Shown here piece by piece: positions 52,053-61,616 of a stretch of 64,000 bases of DNA. Location: contig NZ_AUCN01000009.1 in the NCBI RefSeq assembly GCF_000429785.1, positions 496,001 through 560,000 on the forward strand, read 5' to 3'. Origin of the DNA: Chitinibacter tainanensis DSM 15459 (GTDB lineage: Bacteria; Pseudomonadota; Gammaproteobacteria; Burkholderiales; Chitinibacteraceae). The number at the start of each line of letters is the position of its first letter. The stretch's first letter is position 1. The notes under the pieces are model-generated. The model did not search any database and was not told where the DNA came from. It saw only the letters and a list, made by a program, of their open reading frames with translations. The position numbers and the translations under genes are program-made.

Positions 52053-52691
52053 TCAAGCTTGGGCTTTACCCAGCTTGTGTTTTGCGATTTCAATCAGACC
52101 CGGCAAGATGGAGATGAAAATAATCCCCAAGATGATGATGGTCAGATTTTTTTGGATGAACTGAATGCTGCCCAGCAAATACCCCGCGTAGCTGAGCGAG
52201 CCCACCCACAGTGCCGCCCCAATCACGTTGTAGGCAAAGAACTTGCGGTAGGTCATCTCTGCCATACCGGCTACAAATGGGGCAAAGGTGCGCACGATCG
52301 GCACAAAGCGGGCAATGATAATGGTTTTGCCGCCATATTTTTCAAAGAATTCATGCGTTTTGTGCAGGTATTCCTGCCGGAAAATCTTCGAGTTTGGCCG
52401 GGCGAATAATTTATGCCCGAAGTAGCGGCCAATGGTGTAGTTGAGTGCATCACCGAGTACTGCGGCGATAAACAGCAACACAACCATAAAGTGAATATTC
52501 ATGGCGCCAGTGCCGGCCAGCATTCCGGCCACAAACAGCAGTGAATCGCCGGGCAGAAATGGTGTGACCACTAAGCCGGTTTCGCAGAAAATCACCGCAA
52601 ACAGAATGGCGTAAATCCAAGGGCCGTATTGCTGGGCCAGCTGGGCTAGGTACACATCCAGATGCAGGAAGATATCGATAAAGTGTTCCAT
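52053..52691 (-). CDS. DedA family membrane protein
   Basis: The 212-residue product has five or so membrane segments and the DedA/SNARE-associated motifs: [27 protein letters not shown], and the arginine motif [21 protein letters not shown]. DedA proteins are undecaprenyl-phosphate or phospholipid transporters/flippases needed for envelope homeostasis. ATG 52691 is chosen over the adjacent ATG 52694 on spacing to AAGGA. It heads the dedA-bioC-bioD-sco-ycgR operon. Confidence 0.9.
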   Translation of the reverse strand: MEHFIDIFLHLDVYLAQLAQQYGPWIYAILFAVIFCETGLVVTPFLPGDSLLFVAGMLAGTGAMNIHFMVVLLFIAAVLGDALNYTIGRYFGHKLFARPNSKIFRQEYLHKTHEFFEKYGGKTIIIARFVPIVRTFAPFVAGMAEMTYRKFFAYNVIGAALWVGSLSYAGYLLGSIQFIQKNLTIIILGIIFISILPGLIEIAKHKLGKAQA

Positions 52692-52712
52692 CATTGATCC
52701 TTGTGCGATACA

Positions 52713-52741
52713 TAAACAAAACGCCGACCACAGCCGGCGTT
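52713..52741 (-). terminator. Rho-independent terminator of the yajC-secD-secF operon
   Basis: On the minus strand AACGCCG and CGGCGTT form a stem around an 8-base loop, followed by TTTTGTTT. It lies between secF and dedA. Confidence 0.85.
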
Positions 52742-52764
52742 CGGTCTATTTAATCAGCTGCAGA

Positions 52765-53703
52765 TTAAACGACTGCTTCTTCTTTTACGGTCACTGGCTT
52801 GACCATGCTATCGCGGGTTACGCCAAACATCAGCAGCAGAGGCGAGGCCACCAGTACGGATGAATAAATCCCGAAGACGATACCAATGGTCAGGGCCATT
52901 GCAAAGCCATGCAGCGCAGCGCCACCAAACAGCAGCATTGCCAATACCATGGCCTCGGTTGAGCCGTGGGTGATGATCGTCCGGCTCATGGTAGCGGTAA
53001 TGGCGTTGTCGATGATCTCAGGTACGGTTTTGCCGCGCAGATTCGGTTTGCGGAAATTCTCGCGAATCCGGTCAAACACCACCACCGACTCATTCACCGA
53101 GTAGCCCAATACCGCCAGAATCCCGGCCAGTACGGTCAGGCTGAATTCCCACTGGAAGAAGGCAAACACGCCCAGAATAATCACCACGTCGTGCATATTG
53201 GCGATGATGGCCGAGAAGGCAAAGCGCCATTCAAAGCGGATCATCAGATAGGCAATAATGCCCACACACACCAGCGCCAGCGCGGTCAGACCGTGACTAA
53301 ACAGCTCGTCACCCACTGATGGGCCGATAAACTCGACTTTGCGTAGCTCGACATCTGGGCGCTCTTTTTTCAAGGAATTAAGTACTTCGTTTGAAAGCTG
53401 AGCGCTGGATTTGTCTTTGATATTGGGGATACGGACCATCACGTCTTTGGTGGTGCCCAGCGATTGCACTTGCACTTCACCGTATTTCAGCGCTTCAACC
53501 CCATGGCGTACTTGCTGGATCTCAACGGATTGCTGATAGCGCAGCTCCATCACCGTGCCGCCGGTGAATTCCACCCCGAAATTCAGACCCTTGGTGATCA
53601 AAAAGAACACCGCCACTACAAAAGTCGCCAGAGAAATCGCCGTGGTGAGCTTGCCATAGCTCATAAACGGGATGTCGCGTTTTACATGGAAAAATTCAAT
53701 CAT
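52765..53703 (-). CDS. secF: Protein translocase subunit SecF
   Basis: SecF works with SecD to drive late steps of Sec export using the proton gradient. The 312-residue product has six membrane segments, the N-terminal FHVKRDIPFMSYGK, the periplasmic domain with GLNFGVEFTGGTVMEL, and the FSLTVLAGILAVLGYSVNESVVVFDRIREN motif. It follows secD by 15 bases. Confidence 0.96.
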   Translation of the reverse strand: MIEFFHVKRDIPFMSYGKLTTAISLATFVVAVFFLITKGLNFGVEFTGGTVMELRYQQSVEIQQVRHGVEALKYGEVQVQSLGTTKDVMVRIPNIKDKSSAQLSNEVLNSLKKERPDVELRKVEFIGPSVGDELFSHGLTALALVCVGIIAYLMIRFEWRFAFSAIIANMHDVVIILGVFAFFQWEFSLTVLAGILAVLGYSVNESVVVFDRIRENFRKPNLRGKTVPEIIDNAITATMSRTIITHGSTEAMVLAMLLFGGAALHGFAMALTIGIVFGIYSSVLVASPLLLMFGVTRDSMVKPVTVKEEAVV

Positions 53704-53718
53704 GATGCTTTCCCGTCC

Positions 53719-55545
53719 TTACACAGCCAGCGTAGCCAGGCGGCGACGATAACCATAAATCAGATTCACCAGTGCGCGTGATACAAATACGGCACTAAAC
53801 ATGGAAGTCAGAATCCCCAGGCAATGCACCCAGGCAAAGCCGCGCACCGCGCCCGAACCGAAGATCAGCAAGGCAAGGCCGGCGATCAGCGTGGTGATAT
53901 TGGAATCCAGAATCGTATCCCAAGCGTGTTTGTAACCGTTGGTGATTGCCGCTTGTGGGCTTTGGCCATCGCGCAATTCTTCACGGACCCGTTCGTTAAT
54001 CAGTACGTTCGAGTCAATTGCCATCCCGAGGGTCAGTGCAATCGCGGCAATCCCTGGCAAGGTGAGCGTTACGCCCAGCAGTGACAGCAACGCAATCAGG
54101 AACAACAAGTTCGCGCCCAGCGCCAGTACCGACACCACCCCAAATACGCGGTAGTAGATCACCATAAAGACGGCAATCGCCAGGAAACCATACAGCGTGG
54201 AGTTAAAACCTTTGCTGATGTTTTCTTTACCCAGTGATGGGCCGATGGTGCGCTCTTCAACGATATTCATTGGTGCAGCCAGTGAACCCGCGCGCAGCAG
54301 CAGGGCGGTATCGTTGGCTTCCGCGGTATTCATCGAGCCAGAAATCTGTACGCGACCACCACCAATCTCACCGCGCACTACTGGCGCAGTAACCACTTCA
54401 CCCACGCCTTTTTCTACCAAGATCATCGCGATGCGTTTGTTCACGTTTTCACGAGTCAGGTCTTTAAAGATGCGAGCGCCGGTTGAATCCAGATTCAAGT
54501 GCACAGCAGCGCCGTTGTTTTCATCAAAGCCGGCTTGCGCGTCATTGATGTTTTCACCAGTCAGCTCAACTTCTTTGCGCACCAGGATTGGGGTGCTTTT
54601 GCCTTCGCCACGACGCTCGGTCATCAGCTCGAAACCGGCAGGTACATTGCCATTCAGGGCTTCGGTCAGCTTGGCTTGGTCGTCTTCCACTAGACGCACT
54701 TCCAGTGTGGCGGTGCGGCCGAGAATGTCTTTGGCCTTGGCGGTGTCTTGCACGCCCGGCAGCTGCACCACGATCCGGCCTTCACCTTGCTGTTGGATCA
54801 CTGGCTCAGCTACGCCCAGCTCATTCACCCGATTGTGCAGGGTGGTGATATTTTGTTTAACCGCGTCGTTTTTCAGTTGCAGCAGGGTCGCAGCTGGATA
54901 GCTAATCACCAGCTTGTAATTGCCATCGGCGCTGACCGGGCTCACGGTCAGATTGGCCAATACCGGCGTCAGCGCTTTATTTGCGGCCACCAGCGTTTCG
55001 GCGTCGCGCAATTGTACTTCCACCCGATCACGCTCTTTGCTGATTTTGCCGTAGCGGATTTTCTTGTCTTTCAATTCGCGGCGCACATCGCCGGCGGTTT
55101 TTTCCAGTGCTTTATCCACGGCGGCTTTCATGTCCACTTCCAGCAGGAAGTGCACCCCACCGCGTAAGTCCAGACCGAGCACCATCGGTTTAGCGTGCAG
55201 TTTGCTCAGCCAGGCCGGAGTGTCCGATACCAGATTGAGCGCAATCACATAATCGTTGCCCAGTTTGGCTTGAATCGCATCCTTGGCCTTGATCTGGCTG
55301 TCGGTGTCTTTAAAGCGCAACTTGACCGAGCCAGCTTCAAAGTAGGCATCGATCGGTTTAACCCCGGCGGCGGTGGCGATCTCGGTAGCCTGCTGAATCA
55401 TCGCGTCGGTGACTTTGACGGTCACGCGGGCGCTAGAGACCTGTACGGCAGGGCTTTCACCAAAGAAGTTGGGGAGGGTATAGAGCGTTGCGGCAATAAG
55501 CGTAACGACGAGGAGGATATACTTCCAGAGCGGATAGCGATTCAT
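53719..55545 (-). CDS. secD: Protein translocase subunit SecD
   Basis: The 608-residue product has the first membrane helix (LWKYILLVVTLIAATLYTLP), the large periplasmic P1 region with GLDLRGGVHFLLEVD, and the C-terminal membrane domain with LTLPGIAAIALTLGMAIDSNVLINERVREE. It pairs with SecF. Middle gene of yajC-secD-secF. Confidence 0.96.
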   Translation of the reverse strand: MNRYPLWKYILLVVTLIAATLYTLPNFFGESPAVQVSSARVTVKVTDAMIQQATEIATAAGVKPIDAYFEAGSVKLRFKDTDSQIKAKDAIQAKLGNDYVIALNLVSDTPAWLSKLHAKPMVLGLDLRGGVHFLLEVDMKAAVDKALEKTAGDVRRELKDKKIRYGKISKERDRVEVQLRDAETLVAANKALTPVLANLTVSPVSADGNYKLVISYPAATLLQLKNDAVKQNITTLHNRVNELGVAEPVIQQQGEGRIVVQLPGVQDTAKAKDILGRTATLEVRLVEDDQAKLTEALNGNVPAGFELMTERRGEGKSTPILVRKEVELTGENINDAQAGFDENNGAAVHLNLDSTGARIFKDLTRENVNKRIAMILVEKGVGEVVTAPVVRGEIGGGRVQISGSMNTAEANDTALLLRAGSLAAPMNIVEERTIGPSLGKENISKGFNSTLYGFLAIAVFMVIYYRVFGVVSVLALGANLLFLIALLSLLGVTLTLPGIAAIALTLGMAIDSNVLINERVREELRDGQSPQAAITNGYKHAWDTILDSNITTLIAGLALLIFGSGAVRGFAWVHCLGILTSMFSAVFVSRALVNLIYGYRRRLATLAV

Positions 55546-55606
55546 GCTGTGCCCCTGCGCGGCAGCAGGGCGCTGCCGCGTTGGTTGGTATTATTGTTTT
55601 TCGGTA

Positions 55607-55936
55607 TTACTTGCTGTTTTTCAGCGTGCCTTTTTCCACGCGCAAGGCGATGGCAGCACGTTGAATCACAATCTCAACGCCGTCAGCGATTTCGATGCTG
55701 AGGTATTGCTCTTGTTCTTTGATTTTGACGATGCGGCCAACAATCCCGCCATTGGTCACAACTTCATCGCCTTTTTGCAGGGCGGTGAGCATCGCTTGGT
55801 GCTCTTTGGCCTTTTTCTGCTGAGGGCGGATCATCAGGAACCAGAAAATCACGAAGATCACGATCATTGGCAAGAATGACATGAAAGCGCTTGGTTCTGC
55901 CGGCGCAGCTGCGGCGTATGCAGGAGTGATAAACAT
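55607..55936 (-). CDS. yajC: Preprotein translocase accessory subunit YajC
   Basis: The 109-residue product has one membrane helix (FLPMIVIFVIFWFLMIRPQQKKAKEHQAML, in outline) and the YajC domain (GDEVVTNGGIVGRIVKIKEQEQYLSIEIADGVEI, in outline). It forms part of the SecDF-YajC complex. The operon promoter must lie in 55937-56108, where I see no clear consensus. Confidence 0.95.
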   Translation of the reverse strand: MFITPAYAAAAPAEPSAFMSFLPMIVIFVIFWFLMIRPQQKKAKEHQAMLTALQKGDEVVTNGGIVGRIVKIKEQEQYLSIEIADGVEIVIQRAAIALRVEKGTLKNSK

Positions 55937-56108
55937 AGGTTTATTTCGTTTCCGTGTGTAAAGCCCAACAAAGGCGGATCATTCTAGCCTTTGAGCCAGC
56001 GAAAATCTACCAGCCGGCCGCCTTTTGTCCGTCCGAAGTGATGTGGGCTTGATTTGTGATAAAGGCGAACCGCGTCTGAGTCGCTTGGCGCGAAAAAGGT
56101 TCCCGCGC

Positions 56109-58067
56109 TCAGCGGCGGCTACGGGCTGGCAATGCAGCTATGGCGCGGCGGAGTGCGCCCAGTTTCTCGGCCTGCTCGGCATAGCGGCAAGCCAGATACA
56201 GCGCGCCGATTTGCTGCAGCCGGCGCGCTAGGCTGGGCCGCTGGCTGCTGGCACGGGCCAAATAGTCGCTGACGGTTTCGCTGGGCTCGCGGGGTAGTTG
56301 CAGTTTGCGCTCGAGCTGGCGCAAGGCGCGGCTAGGGGCATCAAGTCGTGCCGGGCGGTGTTTGTAGAGTAACCAGCCGGCAAAGCCACCCAAGGTCAGT
56401 AGCAATCCGCCAAATAGCCAGGCGAGAAAACTGAGCGACAGAAAATCCTCAATCCCCAGTTTTTTCAGCAAATCTTGCTGCTTTTGCTGATCAAAGCCGA
56501 CCACCCATTGATTCCAGTGATTAACCAGCACATCCAGCCGCAAGCGGGCTAGCCGTAGCCAGGCATTGTCATTGCGCAGCATAAACGGCAGCTCGGCGGT
56601 ATTAACGGCATTGGCCAGCCCCTCGTTTATCCGGCTAGGCGCCACGACAAACGTGGGGTCGACCCGCTGCCAGCCTTGCTCGGCTAGCCATACTTCCACC
56701 CAGGCATGGGCTTCGGCTTGGCGCACAATCCAGTAATCACCATTGGCTTTGCCGCCCTGATAACCGGTCACCACCCGTGCTGGTACTTGTGCGGCGCGCA
56801 TTAAAAAGGCAAAAGCACTGGCGTAATGCTCGCAAAACCCCAGTTTGCTCTGAAATAAAAATTCATCCACCCGGTCGCGACTTTGCAACAGCGGTGGGCT
56901 GAGCGTGTAGCGGTAACCCTGCGTTTGCAGCCATTGCAAACCGGCCTGCACCCGCGCGGCGGGTGGTAAGCTGGCCCAGCGACTGGCCAGCGCACGTGCT
57001 TGCGGGTTACCCGCCACGGGCAAGGTGAGGCTGCGCATGATTTGCTCGTCAGTATCGTGCCGGGTTTGCCAGCGCAACAATGAGGTAGCGGTATAGCGCT
57101 TACGTTCGGTGATTGGGCTTGGGTTGATCAGCTGCAGGCGATTACTCAGCGCCGTGCCCGCAGGAATTTGCACCGGCATATCCAGCGCGAGCAACCATGG
57201 CTGCTGATTGGGCTCGAGCGTAATGGTGTACTGAATGCCGGGGCCTTCACCGCTGATTTGTGGCACCTGGGTAAAGCGAATCGCCGCCTGCGGGGCGGTC
57301 TCGGCGTAGGCGGGTTTCCACTGTTCGCCATCAAAATCATCAAAAACCGGGCCACGCCAATACAGGGCGGCACTATCCGGGGCGGGGCCTTGAAAACTCA
57401 CCCTGAAAGCAATGCTGTCATCTTGAATCAGGTTGGCAATATTGCCCGGGGTCATTGCTTCGCCGGATAGGCCAGTGCGCGCTTGCTGGCTATCCGGTAC
57501 GGCCCACAGTGGGGAAGGCAGGCGTGGAAATAATACGAACAATAGGATGGCAATGGGTATGCCTTCCAATAGTATTCTGCCTGAGGCTTTCAGGTTGTTA
57601 CCCAGTGGAAGTATCTGGTTTTCAATGTGTTGCGCACAGGCAATAATCGCCACGCTGGCCAGCAGGGCATAGGCGGCTTGCCACGGCTCTTGCCCGTGCA
57701 AAAAAGCCACCCCCGTCAGTAAAAACATCAGTAGCAATAAAGCCCGCGCATCGCGCCGTGTGCGGGTCTCGAGGAGCTTGACGATGGCCAATGCTAATAG
57801 CACGGCCACACCGCCTTCGCGCCCCACCAGCGTGTTGTGCGCCTGCCAAACCAAGGTGGCCACTACCCCGGCCAGTAGCCAGGTGCTCCAGCGCGGAATG
57901 CGGCTGCGCCAATCGGGGCTGAGGCTGCTGAACACCAATAACACCAGCGCCAGACAGGCTGCTAGCCACGGTGGTTGTTGCACCAAATGCGGCAAGCTAC
58001 ATATGGCGAGGGTGATACTCAGCCATTGTTGGTGTTGCAACGCGAGCAGGGTGTGGGCTTTGACCAT
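56109..58067 (-). CDS. TgpA-like transglutaminase-domain membrane protein (DUF3488)
   Basis: The 652-residue product has about six N-terminal membrane helices (DUF3488), a periplasmic transglutaminase-like domain, one further helix near 555 and a short cytoplasmic DUF4129-like tail. The catalytic triad is readable: Cys in GFCEHYASAFAFLMR, His in EAHAWVEVW, and Asp in WQRVDPT. A relative in Pseudomonas aeruginosa (TgpA) is essential. It is third of the moxR-DUF58-tgpA trio, 3 bases after the DUF58 gene. Confidence 0.9.
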   Translation of the reverse strand: MVKAHTLLALQHQQWLSITLAICSLPHLVQQPPWLAACLALVLLVFSSLSPDWRSRIPRWSTWLLAGVVATLVWQAHNTLVGREGGVAVLLALAIVKLLETRTRRDARALLLLMFLLTGVAFLHGQEPWQAAYALLASVAIIACAQHIENQILPLGNNLKASGRILLEGIPIAILLFVLFPRLPSPLWAVPDSQQARTGLSGEAMTPGNIANLIQDDSIAFRVSFQGPAPDSAALYWRGPVFDDFDGEQWKPAYAETAPQAAIRFTQVPQISGEGPGIQYTITLEPNQQPWLLALDMPVQIPAGTALSNRLQLINPSPITERKRYTATSLLRWQTRHDTDEQIMRSLTLPVAGNPQARALASRWASLPPAARVQAGLQWLQTQGYRYTLSPPLLQSRDRVDEFLFQSKLGFCEHYASAFAFLMRAAQVPARVVTGYQGGKANGDYWIVRQAEAHAWVEVWLAEQGWQRVDPTFVVAPSRINEGLANAVNTAELPFMLRNDNAWLRLARLRLDVLVNHWNQWVVGFDQQKQQDLLKKLGIEDFLSLSFLAWLFGGLLLTLGGFAGWLLYKHRPARLDAPSRALRQLERKLQLPREPSETVSDYLARASSQRPSLARRLQQIGALYLACRYAEQAEKLGALRRAIAALPARSRR

Positions 58068-58070
58068 GGC

Positions 58071-59036
58071 TTACCCTGCGTACTCGGCCAGCGCGCGCAG
58101 GCATTGATGCAAATGGGCGTGCCCATGCCCGGGCGGGATTTGCTGGCTACCGAGCTCTAGGCCATAGCTGCGTCCGGCGGCATGCGCCTGCATGGCCCAG
58201 GCGCACAGGCGGGACAGCCGCCCCTCAAGCGGGAGCTGGGTGAGCGCCGATAGCGACAGCCATAGCTGTTCGCTTTGCGGGCTTTGATACTGGCGAATCA
58301 GCAGCTCATTACTGCGGGCGGATTGTTTCCAGGCGATGTCATGTAGCGCATCGCCGCGCTGAAAAGAACGTAGCCCGGCAAAATCATCCTGCCCGGCAGC
58401 GACCAACTGTTGCCCGTCACCTTGCTGGCCACCCACGGGTAGTGGCGGTGGGTTTTCTTCCGGTTGGGGGTAGACCAGCACTTGGCTGGCGACTTCAGCG
58501 TAAGTCCAGCAGCGAAACAAGCCCAGCGGGGCGCTGCTGGCGATAGTAAAGCGCGGTAGGCTCAGCCAACCTCGCTGGTGCGTGGCCAGCGGTAACAGGA
58601 GTTGCTGATGACTTTGGCCTGCCAGCAGCTCGCACTGCACCGGCTCACCTTGGCCTAGCTGCAAGGTAATGCCCAATCGCGGCTGGGTTTTATCGTTGTG
58701 CAGCAAAATCGGAAACAGCGCATCTTCGCCGGCAAAGACCGCTTGCGCTTCACCTGCGCTGATCGCCATGCCGAGCAAATTGGCATAGCTGCGCAGCAAA
58801 ATAGCGTGGGCAATGCCCAGTAATAAAAAGCAGAAAAAAAAGCCCAAGCTCAATTGATAATTCAGCGCCCCCACAAGCATGGTCAGCGCCACCAGCCCAT
58901 AGCCCACACCATACACGCTGGGCAGGATATACAGCCGCTGGTGGCGAATGATCAGCCGGCCGGCCTGTGCGGGGTGCTGGCGGCTCAAAAAACGCTGCCA
59001 GTAAGCCAGCAGGGCGGCTTTTAGATTGGCCCACAT
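58071..59036 (-). CDS. DUF58 domain protein
   Basis: The 321-residue product has two N-terminal membrane helices (LYILPSVYGVGYGLVALTMLVGAL and LGFFFCFLLLGIAHAILL) and the DUF58 core with GLRSFQRGDALHDIAWKQSARSNELLIRQY. DUF58 proteins pair with MoxR ATPases in von Willebrand/chaperone-type systems. The start ATG 59036 overlaps the moxR stop by one base; the frame upstream is inside moxR. Confidence 0.87.
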   Translation of the reverse strand: MWANLKAALLAYWQRFLSRQHPAQAGRLIIRHQRLYILPSVYGVGYGLVALTMLVGALNYQLSLGFFFCFLLLGIAHAILLRSYANLLGMAISAGEAQAVFAGEDALFPILLHNDKTQPRLGITLQLGQGEPVQCELLAGQSHQQLLLPLATHQRGWLSLPRFTIASSAPLGLFRCWTYAEVASQVLVYPQPEENPPPLPVGGQQGDGQQLVAAGQDDFAGLRSFQRGDALHDIAWKQSARSNELLIRQYQSPQSEQLWLSLSALTQLPLEGRLSRLCAWAMQAHAAGRSYGLELGSQQIPPGHGHAHLHQCLRALAEYAG

Positions 59037-59968
59037 CAGGGAATGGCTACCACACGCAGTAATTGCAAGGCGCAATGCGGATCAGCGCGGCCGCTTTGCC
59101 GCAGCAACAAGCGATGGCCGGCCAGAGCGGGGAAGACCTGCTGCACATCTTCCGGGATAACCATGCTGCGGTTGGCAAGCCATGCTGCGGCTTTGCACGC
59201 TTGCACCAAGCCCAGCGCCGCCCGTGGCGAAAGCCCGCAGCTAAAGCGTTGATCTTCGCGGGTGGCCGCGATCAAGGCCTGAATATAATCGAGCACCGGC
59301 TCGGCCAGTTTGATGTCTTCAATGGTGCGCTGCGCGGCCAACAGCTGCGCCGGTGTGAGTGCAGGCTGCAAACCGGCGAGCAGATCCCGGCGGCTTTGAC
59401 CGGTGAGCAAGGCGCGTTCGGCCCGCGCATCGGGATAGCCTAATTCCAGCCGCAGCAAAAACCGATCCAGCTGCGATTCGGGTAGGGCGAACGTGCCGAT
59501 TTGGTTTTGCGGGTTCTGGGTGGCGATGACAAAAAACGGCTTGGGCAGTGGATTGCTTTGCCCATCAATCGTCACTTGCTGCTCGGCCATGGCTTCGAGC
59601 AGCGCCGACTGGGTTTTGGGGGTAGCGCGGTTGATTTCATCCGCGAGCAGCAGCTGGGTAAAAATCGGGCCAGGGTGAAAGCGAAACTGCTCGGTTTGCC
59701 GCTCATACACCGATACACCCAGCAAATCCGCCGGCAGCAGATCGCTGGTAAATTGCACCCGGGCAAATTTCAGCCCCAACACCGTCGCCAGCGCATGGGC
59801 CAGTGTGGTTTTGCCGACGCCGGGTACGTCTTCGATCAGCAAATGCCCTTGCGCCAGCAGGCACACCAGTGCCAGCCGCAAGGTAGGCGCTTTGCCCAGA
59901 ATAATGCCATTGAGCTGTTGTTCGGCGGCGTGTAGCCGTTGTAATAATTCGCGACTTTGCGGGCTCAT
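59036..59968 (-). CDS. MoxR family AAA+ ATPase
   Basis: The 310-residue product has Walker A (EDVPGVGKTTLAHALA), Walker B (LLADEINRATPKTQSALLEAMAE) and the sensor 1 segment FFVIATQNPQNQ. MoxR ATPases act as chaperones that activate partner complexes. It is the first gene of the trio, and divergent from the HDAC-family gene at 60036. Confidence 0.93.
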   Translation of the reverse strand: MSPQSRELLQRLHAAEQQLNGIILGKAPTLRLALVCLLAQGHLLIEDVPGVGKTTLAHALATVLGLKFARVQFTSDLLPADLLGVSVYERQTEQFRFHPGPIFTQLLLADEINRATPKTQSALLEAMAEQQVTIDGQSNPLPKPFFVIATQNPQNQIGTFALPESQLDRFLLRLELGYPDARAERALLTGQSRRDLLAGLQPALTPAQLLAAQRTIEDIKLAEPVLDYIQALIAATREDQRFSCGLSPRAALGLVQACKAAAWLANRSMVIPEDVQQVFPALAGHRLLLRQSGRADPHCALQLLRVVAIP

Positions 59969-60035
59969 TCTTTTCCTTGCTGGCGCTGAGGCGTAAACTT
60001 TTGCAACAGAATAGTTTCAATCATAGGTAAACCGA

Positions 60036-60974
60036 TTGTACGGGTCTAGCGGCGCAACGGCATTAATTGGGCATCCAGCGTGCAGTTTGCACGATATGGG
60101 CAAGGGGCATCCGGAGTGTCCGGAGCGGATTGCCGCGATTCAAGATCGGCTGATGGCCTCGGGTATCTGGGATTACCTTTTGCATGTGCAGGCTCAGCCG
60201 GCCGAACGCGAGCAATTATTGCGCGTGCATCCAGCCGAATACCTCGACAAGCTGGCGCTGATGAGCCCGGCGCAAGGCCATGTCCACCTCGAGCCCGACA
60301 CCGCCATGAATCCGTATTCGCTCAATGCGGCCTATTATGCGGCCGGCGCTGGCGTGCAGGCGGTAGATATGCTGATGCAAGGGCGGGCGGGGAATGTGTT
60401 TTGTCTGGTGCGCCCGCCAGGCCACCATGCCGAGCGCAGCCGCGGGATGGGGTTTTGCTTTCTGAATAATATCGCCGTCGCCGCCCGGCATGCGCTGGAG
60501 CACTACGGCCTGAGCCGAGTGGCGATTGTGGATTTTGACGTTCACCACGGCAATGGCACCGAAGACGCGTTTTTTGATGAGCCGCGAGTGCAGATGGTAA
60601 GTATCTTCCAGCACCCGTTTTTTCCCTATTCGGGTGATGTACCCAAAGGCCCGAATATGCTGAATGTGCCGATGCCGCGAGCCAGCCGTGGGGCTGAGTT
60701 TCGCGAAGTCGTGACCGAGCAGTGGTTGCCGGCCTTGAATGCTTTTGCGCCCGAATTAATCTTTATCTCGGCCGGCTTTGATGCGCATTTAGAAGACGAT
60801 ATGGGCTCAATGGGGCTGGTCGAGGCCGATTATGCGTGGGTAACGCGCCAGCTGATGAAAGTAGCTGCCACGCATGCGCAGGGGCGGATTGTGTCTATGC
60901 TGGAAGGTGGCTACGAGCTGTCGGCGCTGGCCCGTAGCGTAACCGAACATATTAAGGTGTTGGCCGATGCTTAA
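60036..60974 (+). CDS. Histone-deacetylase-family (class II-like) amidohydrolase
   Basis: The 312-residue product has the zinc deacetylase motifs: HDMGKGHPECPERI, RPPGHHAERSRGMGFCFLNN, and the zinc-binding VDFDVHHGNGTED, with a later Asp in SAGFDAHLEDDMG. Bacterial members deacetylate acetylpolyamines or other small amides. There is no ATG that keeps the conserved N-terminus, so the start is taken as TTG 60036 with AGG upstream; ATG 60096 would cut off about 20 residues. Confidence 0.87.
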   Translation: MYGSSGATALIGHPACSLHDMGKGHPECPERIAAIQDRLMASGIWDYLLHVQAQPAEREQLLRVHPAEYLDKLALMSPAQGHVHLEPDTAMNPYSLNAAYYAAGAGVQAVDMLMQGRAGNVFCLVRPPGHHAERSRGMGFCFLNNIAVAARHALEHYGLSRVAIVDFDVHHGNGTEDAFFDEPRVQMVSIFQHPFFPYSGDVPKGPNMLNVPMPRASRGAEFREVVTEQWLPALNAFAPELIFISAGFDAHLEDDMGSMGLVEADYAWVTRQLMKVAATHAQGRIVSMLEGGYELSALARSVTEHIKVLADA

Positions 60975-61500
60975 GTTGCTGCGCCCGCACCAATCGGCGG
61001 TCATCATCATTGCAATGCTCGCCATACTAGGTGGGTGTACCTCAACCAAACCTAATGCCAATAAGCCTTCTGGCTCAATACCCACCAAACCATCATTAAG
61101 TAAAATTGAAGTGTCGGGCGACGCTCGCGAAGTGGTGATGGTGGCGCTGGGCTTACTGGATACCGGCTACCAGTTCGGCGGCAACAACCCCGAAGCCGGG
61201 CTCGATTGCAGTGGCTTGGTGCGTTATGTGTACCAAAATGCGCTGAATGTCTTGTTGCCCCGCACCGCGGCCGAAATGGCGCAGGCCGCACGGCCAGTGA
61301 GCCGGCAGCAGCTACAGGCCGGTGACCTGGTGTTTTTTAATACCCTGGGCACGCCGTTTTCGCATGTGGGCATTTATCTGGGGGATGGGCAATTTATCCA
61401 TGCACCGTCCAGCAAAGGGCGAGTGCGGATCGAATCGCTGGATAAAGCCTATTTCGCCACCCGTTTTGAAGGTGGTCGCTCGCTGTTTGCCACGCGCTAA
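60967..61500 (+). CDS. NlpC/P60 family lipoprotein, peptidoglycan endopeptidase-like
   Basis: The 177-residue product has a lipoprotein signal with lipobox LGGC (Cys24) and an NlpC/P60 domain with catalytic Cys81 in GLDCSGLVRYVY, His in FSHVGIYLGDGQFIHAPS. These enzymes cut the D-Glu-to-diamino-acid bond of wall peptides. It overlaps the deacetylase gene by eight bases. Confidence 0.9.
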   Translation: MLKLLRPHQSAVIIIAMLAILGGCTSTKPNANKPSGSIPTKPSLSKIEVSGDAREVVMVALGLLDTGYQFGGNNPEAGLDCSGLVRYVYQNALNVLLPRTAAEMAQAARPVSRQQLQAGDLVFFNTLGTPFSHVGIYLGDGQFIHAPSSKGRVRIESLDKAYFATRFEGGRSLFATR

Positions 61501-61616
61501 GCCTCTGATCGGCCGCTAAACCGCACGGCGGCTGGGGATAGACCCAATACGTTTTGCCATAACCCTTTGCTACATTGAAAAAGTCGTTTGTTGCCCTGCG
61601 GGCAAAGGCTTGGCCA

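Noticed and set aside
54197-54901. Plus-strand open frame of 234 codons inside secD
   Set aside because: secD is unmistakable on the minus strand; the frame is Ser/Thr/Pro-rich shadow coding.
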